DNA of 64,000 nucleotides from Candidatus Methanofrustulum fimipullorum (GTDB lineage Archaea; Halobacteriota; Methanosarcinia; Methanosarcinales; Methanosarcinaceae): NCBI GenBank assembly GCA_012518265.1, contig JAAYST010000052.1, positions 1 to 64,000 of the forward strand, read 5' to 3'. Shown piece by piece: positions 1 to 8,139 of this stretch (position 1 is its first letter; each line of letters starts with the position of its first letter). The notes under the pieces were generated by a model. It saw only the letters and a program-made list of their open reading frames with translations, ran no database searches and was not told where the DNA came from. The position numbers and the translations under genes were made by a program.

Positions 1-55
1 AAAAAAGTAATTAAAAAAGTAATTAATTAAAAAAAGTTAAAAAATAAAATTTATG

Positions 56-85
56 AATAAAGTAAGAACTTGTTCTTACTTTATT
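56..85 (-). terminator. Inverted repeat downstream of the S27e gene
   Basis: Two arms of 14 bases (56-69 and 72-85) are perfectly complementary around a TT centre. On the minus strand a T-rich stretch follows. This is the expected place for the end of the L44e-S27e transcript. A second A/T-only dyad lies at about 108-143. The assignment as a terminator is by position and shape only. Confidence 0.4.
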
Positions 86-154
86 TATTATCTCTTTTTA
101 AATATTTGATTTTTTTTTGAATTTTTAAATTCAAAAAAATCAAAAATTCAAATT

Positions 155-340
155 TTATTCAAGTACTTCAAGTATATGTGTTACGATTGTTGATTTTCCG
201 CCTGTCGGTTCAACAAGTATTCTTCCGCAAATGTTGCAGGGAACTTTACGGCTTGCGCTTCCGAAAACGATTTGTTCGTTTTCACAATCGTTACATTTTA
301 CTCGCAAAAATCTGCTTTTAGGTTGGTTTGTATAACTCAT
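155..340 (-). CDS. rps27e: 30S ribosomal protein S27e
   Basis: Small zinc-ribbon protein of the small ribosomal subunit. The 61-residue product has the two zinc-binding pairs C16-x2-C19 and C35-x2-C38 and the S27e core GSASRKVPC, followed by EPTGGKS near the C-terminus; size and sequence match archaeal S27e. I chose the ATG at 340 rather than the upstream GTG at 349 because GGAG lies eight bases before this ATG. The GTG overlaps the stop codon of the L44e gene, so the two are co-transcribed and probably translationally coupled. Stop codon is TAA. Confidence 0.95.
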   Translation of the reverse strand: MSYTNQPKSRFLRVKCNDCENEQIVFGSASRKVPCNICGRILVEPTGGKSTIVTHILEVLE

Positions 341-345
341 TTTTA

Positions 346-624
346 TCACTCCGAAAACTCGAATTTTTTAGCTCTGAAACATTTTCTTTGGTGTGATTTG
401 TTGCATTTCGTACATTTGTATTTAAGTGAAATCTTTTTAGTCGGCTTGTCGCCTCCCGGAACTTTGGAGAATTTTCCTGAGTTTCCTATTCCGGTTTGTC
501 TTTTTCTTTGTCTGGTAATCTTTGTCAACGTTGAAGCTCTGCCTTTTTTCACTCTGTCAATTACATGTTCTTCGTGCTGCTTGCAAAAAGGACAATAAGT
601 TCGAATTCTTTTTGGTATTCTCAT
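346..624 (-). CDS. rpl44e: 50S ribosomal protein L44e
   Basis: Zinc-binding protein of the large ribosomal subunit near the E site. The 92-residue product has a C11-x2-C14 pair near the N-terminus and a C71-x2-C74 pair near the C-terminus, with a basic middle region containing TRQRKRQTG, all typical of L44e. It is first in a two-gene unit with S27e, an arrangement common in euryarchaea. Its TGA stop overlaps the alternative GTG of the next gene by three bases. About 200 bases of A/T-rich DNA upstream separate it from the GINS gene. Confidence 0.95.
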   Translation of the reverse strand: MRIPKRIRTYCPFCKQHEEHVIDRVKKGRASTLTKITRQRKRQTGIGNSGKFSKVPGGDKPTKKISLKYKCTKCNKSHQRKCFRAKKFEFSE

Positions 625-825
625 ATTTATTCACCTACGATGTTTTATATAAAAAGGAACACATCAATTTTAAATTTCAATAATAAATCAATAATAAATT
701 GTAAATCGCTGTTTAAAATTTAAACGATTTATTTATTCGGTTCCGTTTTTCTAATGTCCCGAATCCGGAGATTCATCGTGGCGATCGATATCTTTTTTAT
801 GCCGTGCGGCATTCAGACTCCGAAA

Positions 826-1650
826 TTACCGTAAAATTGGAAGAGCAATATTTCTCTTTATCAAAAGGTTCGCATTTGCAGCCGGCAATAATACTACATC
901 TTGCGAACGTATTCGATAATTGCGTTTGTCGTCTCCCATGAATTCGGGCAAATCCATTAATATTCTAACTAGAATGTATTCATCCTTTATAACTGTTTTG
1001 TTTCGCTTTACTATATTCTTTTCATTTTCTAATCCGTTTTCCGATTTTTTTGCATTATTTTTTGCAATGTTGTTTTTTGTGATATTATTTTCTGTTATGC
1101 TGTTTTTTGTAATGTTGTTTTCTGCTATGTTATTTTTTGTAATGTTATTTTCTTCTATTTTATTTTCTTCTATGTTGTTTTTTGTAATTTTATTTCCGAT
1201 TTTATTTTTTTCCGTTTCTTCTTTTTTTGATTTTTCATTAGTATCGTTATATAAGTATAAATCGCCTTCAACGATTTTTTCAATAAGTGCCGAGCGCATT
1301 TCGTTTATTGCGTTCAATACGGTTTCGTACAAAACTTTTTCTTCCGGGTGCAGTTTTTCTTCATCTTTTTTCAAAAGACCGGTTCCGGAGCTTGAAAATG
1401 CATTTGATGTTGCTCTTTCTATTATTTTTCCCGTTCTCCTCATGAAAATGGTTTCAACGTCCGATATTGCGCTTGTAAGTTCGTCTTCCAACATTTTATA
1501 TTCTATAGATCTCGGTCTTCCGTTTTTTTTCATTTCTTCTTCTAAAGAGATAGTGTACTCCAACACGTTATCATAAAAATCCAAAGGCAGAGGCCTTAAA
1601 TCTCTTCCCCTTTCTTTTCTGGTAATTTCTTTTATATATTCAAGATCCAT
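826..1650 (-). CDS. DNA replication factor GINS (Gins51-type subunit) with a repeat insertion
   Basis: Subunit of the archaeal GINS complex, which joins MCM helicase and primase/polymerase at the replication fork. Residues 1-145 form the helical A domain (start MDLEYIKEITRKE, then DLRPLPLDFYDN). Residues about 223-274 form the small B domain (ILVRILMDLPEFMG ... DVVLLPAANANLLI). Between them lies a low-complexity linker of about 50 residues (153-203) made of roughly ten NIxxN-type pentapeptides, absent from the family core. The 5' end overlaps the priS stop by 11 bases. A priS-GINS pairing is conserved in archaea and supports the call. Confidence 0.88.
   Translation of the reverse strand: MDLEYIKEITRKERGRDLRPLPLDFYDNVLEYTISLEEEMKKNGRPRSIEYKMLEDELTSAISDVETIFMRRTGKIIERATSNAFSSSGTGLLKKDEEKLHPEEKVLYETVLNAINEMRSALIEKIVEGDLYLYNDTNEKSKKEETEKNKIGNKITKNNIEENKIEENNITKNNIAENNITKNSITENNITKNNIAKNNAKKSENGLENEKNIVKRNKTVIKDEYILVRILMDLPEFMGDDKRNYRIRSQDVVLLPAANANLLIKRNIALPILR
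1042..1194 (-). repeat. 15-bp coding microsatellite inside the GINS gene
   Basis: About ten imperfect 15-bp units, each encoding a pentapeptide of the form N-I-x-x-N (for example NNITK, NNIAE, NKIEE). The reading frame is kept throughout. The tract lies exactly in the linker between the GINS A and B domains. Confidence 0.8.
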
Positions 1651-2848
1651 ATTTTGCCACTCCTCTGCACATTAAATAAATTGCGGCATATTTCGGAATT
1701 TTATAACTTCCTACATCCAAATCATATTCTTTAAAATCCAATTCAAACGAAAAAGGTTTGCCAACTCTTACAGGTATTTCTTCTTTTCCAAAAGCAAAAG
1801 CGTCAGACAACGGAAGAAAATTTTCAAGTTCGTCCAATTTGATTTTTTTAGCAATAAATCCGGTTCCCCCATGTAAAGATCCGGGTGCCCTTATCAATCT
1901 TTTTATATCGCCTGTAACAGGCTCATCCACGCTTGCCCCCGCATCAACTCCCACTTCGTCCGCCGCCATTTCTATAATTTGTTTAAAAAACTTTCTAAAG
2001 TCAAAAGCTTTGAAAAAGTCAAGCCTTCCGTTTACTTCGATATCGTGTAATGCGTCCGGGTTTTTAGAAATTTCCAACAATTTCTTTTTTTCAGTCGGAG
2101 TTGCTTGAATATTATTAAATCTTTCTTTTTCGTCCTTTTCCGATTCCTTTACCAAATACTCTATCATATATTTAGTAATCCTTTTTCCCCATCCCGTATC
2201 CTGATTTTTTATAGAATATTTTTCCGGAACTTTTTTCATACCTTTAAACGATTTAGACCCGACACCGTAATCGCCCGCCATTGCTTCTTTTGATAAATAC
2301 GAATCGACTGAAAGGCCTCTTCCTCTTATATAATTTACTATTTCTCTTCTTTCAGCACTTCCAAGGTCTTTTACTTTAGGGTCGTAAATATGAAAATGGT
2401 ATCCTCGCCCGCCCGAGAAAACAAGCTCTATATTATTTTCATAAAAACCGAAATCATCTGTTAAAAAATCGATTAATTTCAATGTTTCCGATTTAACGTG
2501 TTCAAGCATTTCCGAATACGTTTTTTTTGCGCCCGGCAAATGGTCGGCATCAAGGTCGAATATTAAATCTGCCCCTTTCCATTCTTTTCGATTCATCACA
2601 GGCGCGGCGGGCGCCGCATAATACGCAACTGAATAATAACAATGAGCCGGAGCCATAGCCGTTAAATATTCTCTCATTTCCCCGTAAGACCCGAACGATT
2701 TATGTCTTCTCATAATAATTTCCGGCATCGGATCGAATTGAATAAAACCCCATTCTCTCATATTCAATGAAGGGGGCGCATGAATTTCAGCTTTTTCATA
2801 ATACTTTTGAAATTCAAATCTCAAAAATCTTTTTGTCAACTCGTCCAT
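1640..2848 (-). CDS. priS: DNA primase small (catalytic) subunit PriS
   Basis: Catalytic subunit of the archaeal/eukaryotic-type primase. Of 402 residues, the active-site motif DLIFDLDADH carries the metal-binding DxD, and SGGRGYHFHIYD carries the conserved SGxxGxH-type nucleotide-binding motif. The C-terminal half contains RLIRAPGSLHGGTG, also typical of PriS. It lies immediately upstream of GINS and overlaps it, so replisome components are co-expressed. ATG start; the upstream neighbour on the other strand is 303 bases away across a divergent promoter region. Confidence 0.96.
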   Translation of the reverse strand: MDELTKRFLRFEFQKYYEKAEIHAPPSLNMREWGFIQFDPMPEIIMRRHKSFGSYGEMREYLTAMAPAHCYYSVAYYAAPAAPVMNRKEWKGADLIFDLDADHLPGAKKTYSEMLEHVKSETLKLIDFLTDDFGFYENNIELVFSGGRGYHFHIYDPKVKDLGSAERREIVNYIRGRGLSVDSYLSKEAMAGDYGVGSKSFKGMKKVPEKYSIKNQDTGWGKRITKYMIEYLVKESEKDEKERFNNIQATPTEKKKLLEISKNPDALHDIEVNGRLDFFKAFDFRKFFKQIIEMAADEVGVDAGASVDEPVTGDIKRLIRAPGSLHGGTGFIAKKIKLDELENFLPLSDAFAFGKEEIPVRVGKPFSFELDFKEYDLDVGSYKIPKYAAIYLMCRGVAKYGS

Positions 2849-3151
2849 TTATACTACCTATACTACCCGATATATTTCGTTCGTTTTTAAATAATTTTAT
2901 TCTATTTATTAAATGCAAATCATTTAATTAATGCTATCCCATGTTTTATCAATAATTATCAATAATCTTTTTATGCTTTGTTTATTTCTAATTCTTATTA
3001 CTCTTAATATTGCTCTTAATATTATTAACAGTTATTATAACAGTTATTATTAAATAGGTAATTAAATTATATTATTAAATTGTATTATTTATTAGAATCA
3101 ATTATTGATAAAACAACTTTTGGTTCACTTAATATTTTGGAGTTAAAATAA
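2849..3151. promoter_or_regulatory. Divergent intergenic region between priS and the FTR gene
   Basis: This 303-base region is strongly A/T-rich and carries imperfect direct repeats of TTATTATAACAG/TTAATATTGCTCTTAATATT type around 2990-3070. Start codons diverge from both ends, so promoters for priS and for the thioredoxin-reductase gene must lie here. Several TATA-like words are present but none stands out enough to name. Confidence 0.4.
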
Positions 3152-3430
3152 ATGACGCTTGATGAAACAAAGTTAAAAGTTTTAAATTATGCGGAAAAGT
3201 ATGCCGCAAGAAACAATTATAAATTAAATCCGGACCCGGAAGCTCTTGATCTTGTGATTGAGGGTTTGGCAAAACGCAGAGAAAAATTCGGTCCGCAATA
3301 TTGTCCTTGTCGAATTGTCACAGGTAACAAAGAACAGGACAAGAAAATTATTTGTCCGTGCGTATATCACAAAGATGAAATAGAAGAAAACGGAATGTGC
3401 CACTGCGCACTATTTTTTAAAAAATATTAA
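3152..3430 (+). CDS. Ferredoxin:thioredoxin reductase, catalytic (beta) chain
   Basis: Iron-sulfur disulfide reductase passing electrons from ferredoxin to thioredoxin. The 92-residue product has the three cysteine pairs of the family: C51-P-C53, C68-P-C70 and C83-H-C85 (GPQYCPCR, IICPCVYH, MCHCALF). In the family these hold the 4Fe-4S cluster and the redox-active disulfide. No gene for the plant-type variable chain is next to it, as in other methanogens. A thioredoxin gene starts 108 bases downstream, so the two probably act as a pair. Confidence 0.93.
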   Translation: MTLDETKLKVLNYAEKYAARNNYKLNPDPEALDLVIEGLAKRREKFGPQYCPCRIVTGNKEQDKKIICPCVYHKDEIEENGMCHCALFFKKY

Positions 3431-3538
3431 AATAAAAATGATGAAAACTGCGATTAATTTTTCAAATTTTTCTAAACTGTAAACTTATTAAAAATTATAT
3501 AAAATATATTATATATTCAAAAATCAATGGTGTTTATA

Positions 3539-3874
3539 ATGACTATAACTGAAGCAAACTCAGAAAATTGGAACGATTTAACAATAGCTGCAGACAAACC
3601 CGTAATTTCAATGTTTTATATGGTTTCCTGCCCCGCATGTAATAAAATGAAGCCGCTTTTTGAAGATTTGTCAAACAAATTCGGCGATCGCATCAATTTT
3701 ATACAAATCGAAGCAATGGATAATTACGATATAACAGAAAAATACGGTATTCTTGCGGCACCCTCTTTTAAGTTTTTTAAAAATGGCGGACAAGACAAAT
3801 CAATCGATATCGATCTTTTAAGAGGAGACGATTTTTCGGAAGCGGTTTCTTCATGGATTGAAAAATCGGTTTAA
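3539..3874 (+). CDS. Thioredoxin-family protein with CPAC active site
   Basis: Small protein-disulfide reductant. The active site is SCPACNKMKP (C31 and C34 from the chosen start), and the family cis-proline segment appears as GILAAPSFKFFKNG. Serine replaces the tryptophan usual before the first cysteine. I chose ATG 3539 over ATG 3527 because GGTG lies seven bases before it and the homologous region begins there; this gives 111 residues. It follows the ferredoxin:thioredoxin reductase gene in the same direction, which makes it the likely substrate of that enzyme. Confidence 0.9.
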   Translation: MTITEANSENWNDLTIAADKPVISMFYMVSCPACNKMKPLFEDLSNKFGDRINFIQIEAMDNYDITEKYGILAAPSFKFFKNGGQDKSIDIDLLRGDDFSEAVSSWIEKSV

Positions 3875-4011
3875 ATAATTATGTATAAATAAACATATTT
3901 TTCCCTTTTTATTTATTCCTTTTTATTTTTTATTTCTTTTTTCTATTTTTGTTTTATTTCTGTTTTTCTTTTTTTTATTCTTTGTTTTTTTTCGTATTTT
4001 ATTTATTTTTT

Positions 4012-5208
4012 TTAAATTTTCTTTATAAACTTTTCAAATCTTGCAAGCGCTTCTCTTATATCTTCTATTGAAGATGCGTAAGCGCATCTTATGTGTCCTT
4101 CACCGTTTTCCCCGAATATGTTTCCGGGAATTGTAATTACGTGTTGGTCTTCAAAAAACTTGTCCGCAAACTGTTCCGACGTAAGTCCGGTTGATTCTAT
4201 CGACGGAAATGAATAAAAAGCTCCTTTCGGTTCAAAACACTCAAGGCCCATTTCGTTAAAGCTGTCAACGATTAATTTTCTGCGCCTGTTGAATTCGCGA
4301 ACCATAGCTCTCATTTCATCTTCACCGTTTCTAAGTGCTTCTATTGCGCCTATTTGTGCGGTAACCGGTGCACAAAGCATAGCATATTGGTGGATTAACA
4401 TCATTTGGGAAATTAATTCTTTAGGAGCAAGTACGAATCCCAAACGCAAACCGGTCATCGAGTATGCTTTTGAAAATCCGTTTACCAATATTGTTCTCTC
4501 TTTCATTCCGTTTAGAGCCGTAAAAGGGACATGTGTTCCTTCATATGTCATTTCTTCGTAAACTTCATCTGAAATAACTATTAAATCGTTTTCGATTATT
4601 ATATCGGAAATTTCCTCGTAATCCGATTTTGTCATAATCGCACCGGTCGGATTGTTCGGGTAATTGAATATTATCGCTTTTGTTTTACTCGTGATATTTT
4701 TTCTTATGTCGTCCGCAGTTACTTTAAAATTGTTTTCAACCGTAGTTGTAACAGGGACCGGCGTTCCGCCCGCCAATACAATTAACGGAATATACGAAAC
4801 ATAAGACGGCTGAACAACCAAAACTTCATCTCCTTTACAAACAAATGCTCTGATTGCAATATCGACCGCCTCACTGACACCGGTTGTGACTAAAATTTCG
4901 GAATTTGGATCGTAGTAAATTCCATATTCTTTTATGTATTTTTTTGAAATTTCTTCTCTTAATTCGATCAATCCCGAATTTGAAGTATATGATGTAATTC
5001 CCCTTTCCAATGAATCGATACATGCTTCTCTGATATGCCACGGAACTTCAAAATCGGGCTCCCCCACACCGAGCGATATAACATCTTCGATTCCTTCTGC
5101 AATATCAAAATATTTTCTGATTCCGGATTTCGGTATACCTTTAAGTGCCGGATTAATATATTTTGAATAATCGAAATTGCATGAATTTCTGTTCGTTGAG
5201 TTTTCCAT
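4012..5208 (-). CDS. PLP-dependent aminotransferase, class I (aspartate/aromatic family)
   Basis: Fold-type I aminotransferase of about 398 residues. Visible motifs: SLGVGEPDFEVP near the N-terminus, NYPNNPTGAIM (substrate and cofactor site), SDEVYEEMTYEG and NGFSKAYSMTGLRLGF with the Schiff-base lysine. Exact substrate cannot be told from sequence; archaeal relatives transaminate aspartate or aromatic amino acids. The ATG at 5208 is preferred over the upstream TTG because GGGAGAT lies just before it. An Lrp/AsnC regulator lies directly upstream on the same strand, an association seen in other Methanosarcinales. Confidence 0.92.
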   Translation of the reverse strand: MENSTNRNSCNFDYSKYINPALKGIPKSGIRKYFDIAEGIEDVISLGVGEPDFEVPWHIREACIDSLERGITSYTSNSGLIELREEISKKYIKEYGIYYDPNSEILVTTGVSEAVDIAIRAFVCKGDEVLVVQPSYVSYIPLIVLAGGTPVPVTTTVENNFKVTADDIRKNITSKTKAIIFNYPNNPTGAIMTKSDYEEISDIIIENDLIVISDEVYEEMTYEGTHVPFTALNGMKERTILVNGFSKAYSMTGLRLGFVLAPKELISQMMLIHQYAMLCAPVTAQIGAIEALRNGEDEMRAMVREFNRRRKLIVDSFNEMGLECFEPKGAFYSFPSIESTGLTSEQFADKFFEDQHVITIPGNIFGENGEGHIRCAYASSIEDIREALARFEKFIKKI

Positions 5209-5296
5209 ATTAAAATCTCCCAATAATATGACGAAATTTTATTTTATTTGTTTTTTTATTTTATTTTTTTATTTTTTTTGTTTTCCGGTTATAAAA

Positions 5297-5794
5297 TTAT
5301 AAAGAAACATGTTGTCTTTTAAATTCCTCAATTTCATCCATGAATGTTACGCCGTCGACTTTATACGTTTTCAGTATAAAATGTGTTGCGGTCGATTGTA
5401 CGTTTTCGAGAGTTGCTATTTTATCGGCAACGAAAAACGCAACATCTCTCATCGTTTTTCCTCTTACGGTAAATTCCAGGTCGAAGTCGTCTCCCGATAA
5501 TAATCGAAGAGATCTTACATTTTGATACTTTGAAATCCTTTCTGCCATTCTTTCATATCCGCTTCCGCGCTCAAGAGATACTTTTATTTGAACTATCGCA
5601 TATATAAAGGAAACATCTGCTCTTTCCCAATCTATTACTGTTTTATATTTGCGAATTATCCCGTCCGCTTCACATTTTGCAATAATTTCTTTAACTTCTT
5701 CAACAGGAATTCTAGTTAAGTCCGATATTTCTTCCGGTGTTACTTTTGCATCATATTCTAATATTTCAAGAACCTCTTGTACTTTGTCTTTCAT
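5297..5794 (-). CDS. Lrp/AsnC-family transcriptional regulator
   Basis: Feast/famine regulator of about 165 residues. The N-terminal 50 residues form the winged helix (VTPEEISDLTRIPVEEVKEIIAKCEADGII in parts), followed by the beta segment with Y-K-T-V-I-D, and the C-terminal 80 residues form the ligand-binding RAM domain (VRSLRLLSGDDFDLEFTV region). ATG 5794 is chosen because GGTGG lies seven bases before it; the longer frame would start at a TTG. It lies 88 bases upstream of the aminotransferase gene, so it probably controls that gene in response to an amino acid, and itself. Confidence 0.92.
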   Translation of the reverse strand: MKDKVQEVLEILEYDAKVTPEEISDLTRIPVEEVKEIIAKCEADGIIRKYKTVIDWERADVSFIYAIVQIKVSLERGSGYERMAERISKYQNVRSLRLLSGDDFDLEFTVRGKTMRDVAFFVADKIATLENVQSTATHFILKTYKVDGVTFMDEIEEFKRQHVSL

Positions 5795-6179
5795 ATAAAC
5801 CACCAAAAATTAAATATTGTAAATAATATAAATAGAAAAAGTAATACATATATTTAAATTAATTTAAAAATGTTATGCAAATTACAATCACAATTAATTA
5901 TATATGTAGAAATCATTTATATTGTCCGAATATAAAAGTAATTTATTATTCATATATGAATTTAAGAACTTTAACAACATTTAAGTATTGAGAAAATCAT
6001 AATCTGTTATTTCGTTATTTCATAATTTAAATGCGAGATTTTTAAGATTATTATTTTTTAATTATTTTAATATTATTTATTATTTATTATTTTAATATTA
6101 TTAATAATTTTAATTATTATAAAAACTATAAAAACAAAAAAATTATTTTATAAAAATAATTACCGGTCGTGATGTTATC
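5795..6179. promoter_or_regulatory. Divergent intergenic region between the Lrp gene and the AAA ATPase gene
   Basis: A 385-base region with two diverging promoters. It is almost pure A/T with TATA-like tracts at about 5845-5860 and simple TTATTATTTTAA repeats at 6045-6120. I see no RNA gene or ORF in it. The ATPase start at 6180 is preceded by a weak GTGATG ribosome binding site. Confidence 0.4.
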
Positions 6180-7727
6180 ATGCAGAATATTCAAAGATTG
6201 GGAATTTTAAAAGAAGAAAAAACGGAAGTATCCGATTTATCCTCGGACGACTTTGTAGAAGACAATGCGGATGCGCTTGAATTGGCAGAGTTGGTTGACG
6301 ATTTGCCTGAAAAATCGGATTCTTTTTTTGCAAAAAGAATTTTGTTGCTTCCTATCGATTATAAATTGAATAATACAATTGATGTAAATGAAAATTTTCC
6401 TAGCAAGGAAGACCACGAAAGATTTGAATTGATTGCAAGAGACCAATGGTCCGGTTTAAAAGCGTTTTTAGGACGTATTTTATACCTTTACGAATCAAAC
6501 GCAACAAACGGTTCAGGATTTATTATAGTTTCAGCCTACCCGGAAAATTTGGAAATTGGGCCAACTACTGAAATTCGTTTACTTTCCGAAGAGTCGTTTC
6601 CGGAATTCATAGATGAAATATACGACTATGTTTCATCAACTCTTGAACCTTTTAAAGATAAAGGGCTTTATACGATTTCTCATAAAGTCGTTTTGGAAGT
6701 TGCGGGATATCTTAATGATTTTGGTAACGAAAAAGATATTGAAATCGACAATATGGATTTGTTTAAAAGTTATATTAAAGAGCAGTGGCGCGGCACTGAG
6801 GTTTTCCCGGGCGCGCATCTGTTCGATTACGGATTTTACCGAGGTCTCGGATTCAAAGTAGTAGAAGCGCATCCGGCCGGTGTAATCGGTCCGATTACCG
6901 AAATAGATATTATAATTCCTGAACAGGAAGAAGAAATTGAAGAAACCGAAAAGCCTAAATTTCCGATTTTGTTTGAAAATGTAGTCGGTCAAAGTGCCGC
7001 TAAAAAGAAATGCAAAATAATTGAGCGCTATTTAAAAGAGCCGGAAAGATTCGGTAAATGGGCGCCTCGAAACGTTTTATTTTACGGGCCTTCCGGAACC
7101 GGAAAAACAATGCTTGCGCGCGCCTTGGCAAATGAGGTAGACGTTCCGTTTTTTTCCGTTAAAGCTACAAACTTAATTGGAGAATTTGTCGGTGAAGGTT
7201 CCAGACAAATTCATGAATTGTATGAAAAAGCGGAAGAAATGGCTCCATGTATTGTGTTTATAGATGAAATCGATGCAATTGCGCTTGACAGACAATATCA
7301 GGAATTAAGAGGAGACGTTTTGGAAATCGTAAACGCTTTAATTACGGAAATGGACGGCTTGTCCGAAAGGCAGGGAATTTGTACAATCGGTTCCACAAAC
7401 AGAATCGCAACAATTGATCCTGCAATCAGAAGCCGTTTCGAAGAAGAAATAGAATTTGTTCTTCCAAACGCAGAAGAAATTGAAAATATAATAAAACTAA
7501 ACATTGAAACGTTTCCGATTCCGTCTGAACAGTTTTCTTTAAAATCGTTTTCAAAGAAAGCCGTAGGACTTTCCGGTCGCGATTTAGTTGAAAAAATACT
7601 CAAAAAAGCAATCCACAAAGCAATAATCGAAGATTTGGAAACAATTCCTGCAAAGTATTTCTATGACGCTTTAAACGAACTTAAAAAAGAAGATAAATCA
7701 AAAGACTGTCAACGCTTATATGCATAA
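6180..7727 (+). CDS. AAA ATPase with duplicated N-domain and C-terminal HbYX motif (AMA/PAN-like proteasomal ATPase)
   Basis: Probable unfoldase feeding the archaeal 20S proteasome. Of 515 residues, about 85-130 and 190-245 are two copies of a domain with the pattern QWxGL...GF.V..A.P....TEI. The AAA module follows: GPSGTGKT (Walker A, residues 303-310), IVFIDEID (Walker B, about 358-365), GSTNR (sensor 1) and IRSRFEEEIEF (arginine finger). The last three residues are Leu-Tyr-Ala, a hydrophobic-Tyr-X tail like that by which PAN docks on the 20S alpha ring. There is no coiled coil as in PAN. The duplicated N-domain suggests the AMA family known from Archaeoglobus and methanogens; this family call is from memory. 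Confidence 0.82.
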   Translation: MQNIQRLGILKEEKTEVSDLSSDDFVEDNADALELAELVDDLPEKSDSFFAKRILLLPIDYKLNNTIDVNENFPSKEDHERFELIARDQWSGLKAFLGRILYLYESNATNGSGFIIVSAYPENLEIGPTTEIRLLSEESFPEFIDEIYDYVSSTLEPFKDKGLYTISHKVVLEVAGYLNDFGNEKDIEIDNMDLFKSYIKEQWRGTEVFPGAHLFDYGFYRGLGFKVVEAHPAGVIGPITEIDIIIPEQEEEIEETEKPKFPILFENVVGQSAAKKKCKIIERYLKEPERFGKWAPRNVLFYGPSGTGKTMLARALANEVDVPFFSVKATNLIGEFVGEGSRQIHELYEKAEEMAPCIVFIDEIDAIALDRQYQELRGDVLEIVNALITEMDGLSERQGICTIGSTNRIATIDPAIRSRFEEEIEFVLPNAEEIENIIKLNIETFPIPSEQFSLKSFSKKAVGLSGRDLVEKILKKAIHKAIIEDLETIPAKYFYDALNELKKEDKSKDCQRLYA

Positions 7728-7750
7728 GTTAAGTTACACGAGGTTAAAAA

Positions 7751-8029
7751 ATGTCTAATGAAGTATTTACTATAGTTGAATCAGACAGATTTGACTGTGT
7801 AGTTATAAATGTAATTGAAACACTTCAGTATAAAGGAGTTACAATAGAAGAGCCTTATTCAAAAGGTCGAGTTTATTTCGGTAAAGTTCCGGGTGACATC
7901 GATATAAAAGTAGGAGACATTCTCTATATCGGTGCAAAACCGTTAGGAGAAGACCCGACAAAAGGAAGTATGGAAGTACACTTGTACGACAAAGACGATA
8001 ATAAACTTGCATGGACTCTTATTTATTAA
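7751..8029 (+). CDS. Hypothetical protein, 92 aa, downstream of the AAA ATPase
   Basis: I do not recognise this family. The product is acidic and rich in predicted beta strands (FTIVESDRFDCVVINVIE, GDILYIGAKPLGED), with no membrane segment, signal peptide or metal motif. It starts 23 bases after the ATPase stop with GAGG nine bases upstream, so the two are almost certainly co-transcribed and translated together. A small single-domain beta protein there could be an adaptor or substrate receptor for the ATPase, but nothing in the sequence proves it. Confidence 0.75.
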   Translation: MSNEVFTIVESDRFDCVVINVIETLQYKGVTIEEPYSKGRVYFGKVPGDIDIKVGDILYIGAKPLGEDPTKGSMEVHLYDKDDNKLAWTLIY

Positions 8030-8068
8030 ATTTTAAATAAATAAAATTCCATGAATTCTTATTTATTA

Positions 8069-8113
8069 AAAAAGTGTAAATTAAAAACCTTCGGTTTTTA
8101 ATTTACACTTTTT
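8069..8113 (+). terminator. Strong hairpin with CUUCGG loop after the AAA ATPase unit
   Basis: Arms of 21 bases (8069-8089 and 8093-8113) are perfectly complementary, with CTTCGG at the tip, and end in a T run. It follows the stop at 8029 by 39 bases and precedes the intergenic repeat array. The shape suits transcription termination or 3'-end stabilisation. Confidence 0.6.
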
Positions 8114-8139
8114 GACAATTCCTTTTAACCTTTTTTTTT

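Noticed and set aside
920-1576. 218-residue plus-strand ORF rich in Phe/Leu/Ser
   Set aside because: It is the antisense of the GINS gene, and its apparent membrane repeats come from the complementary strand of the Asn/Lys microsatellite.
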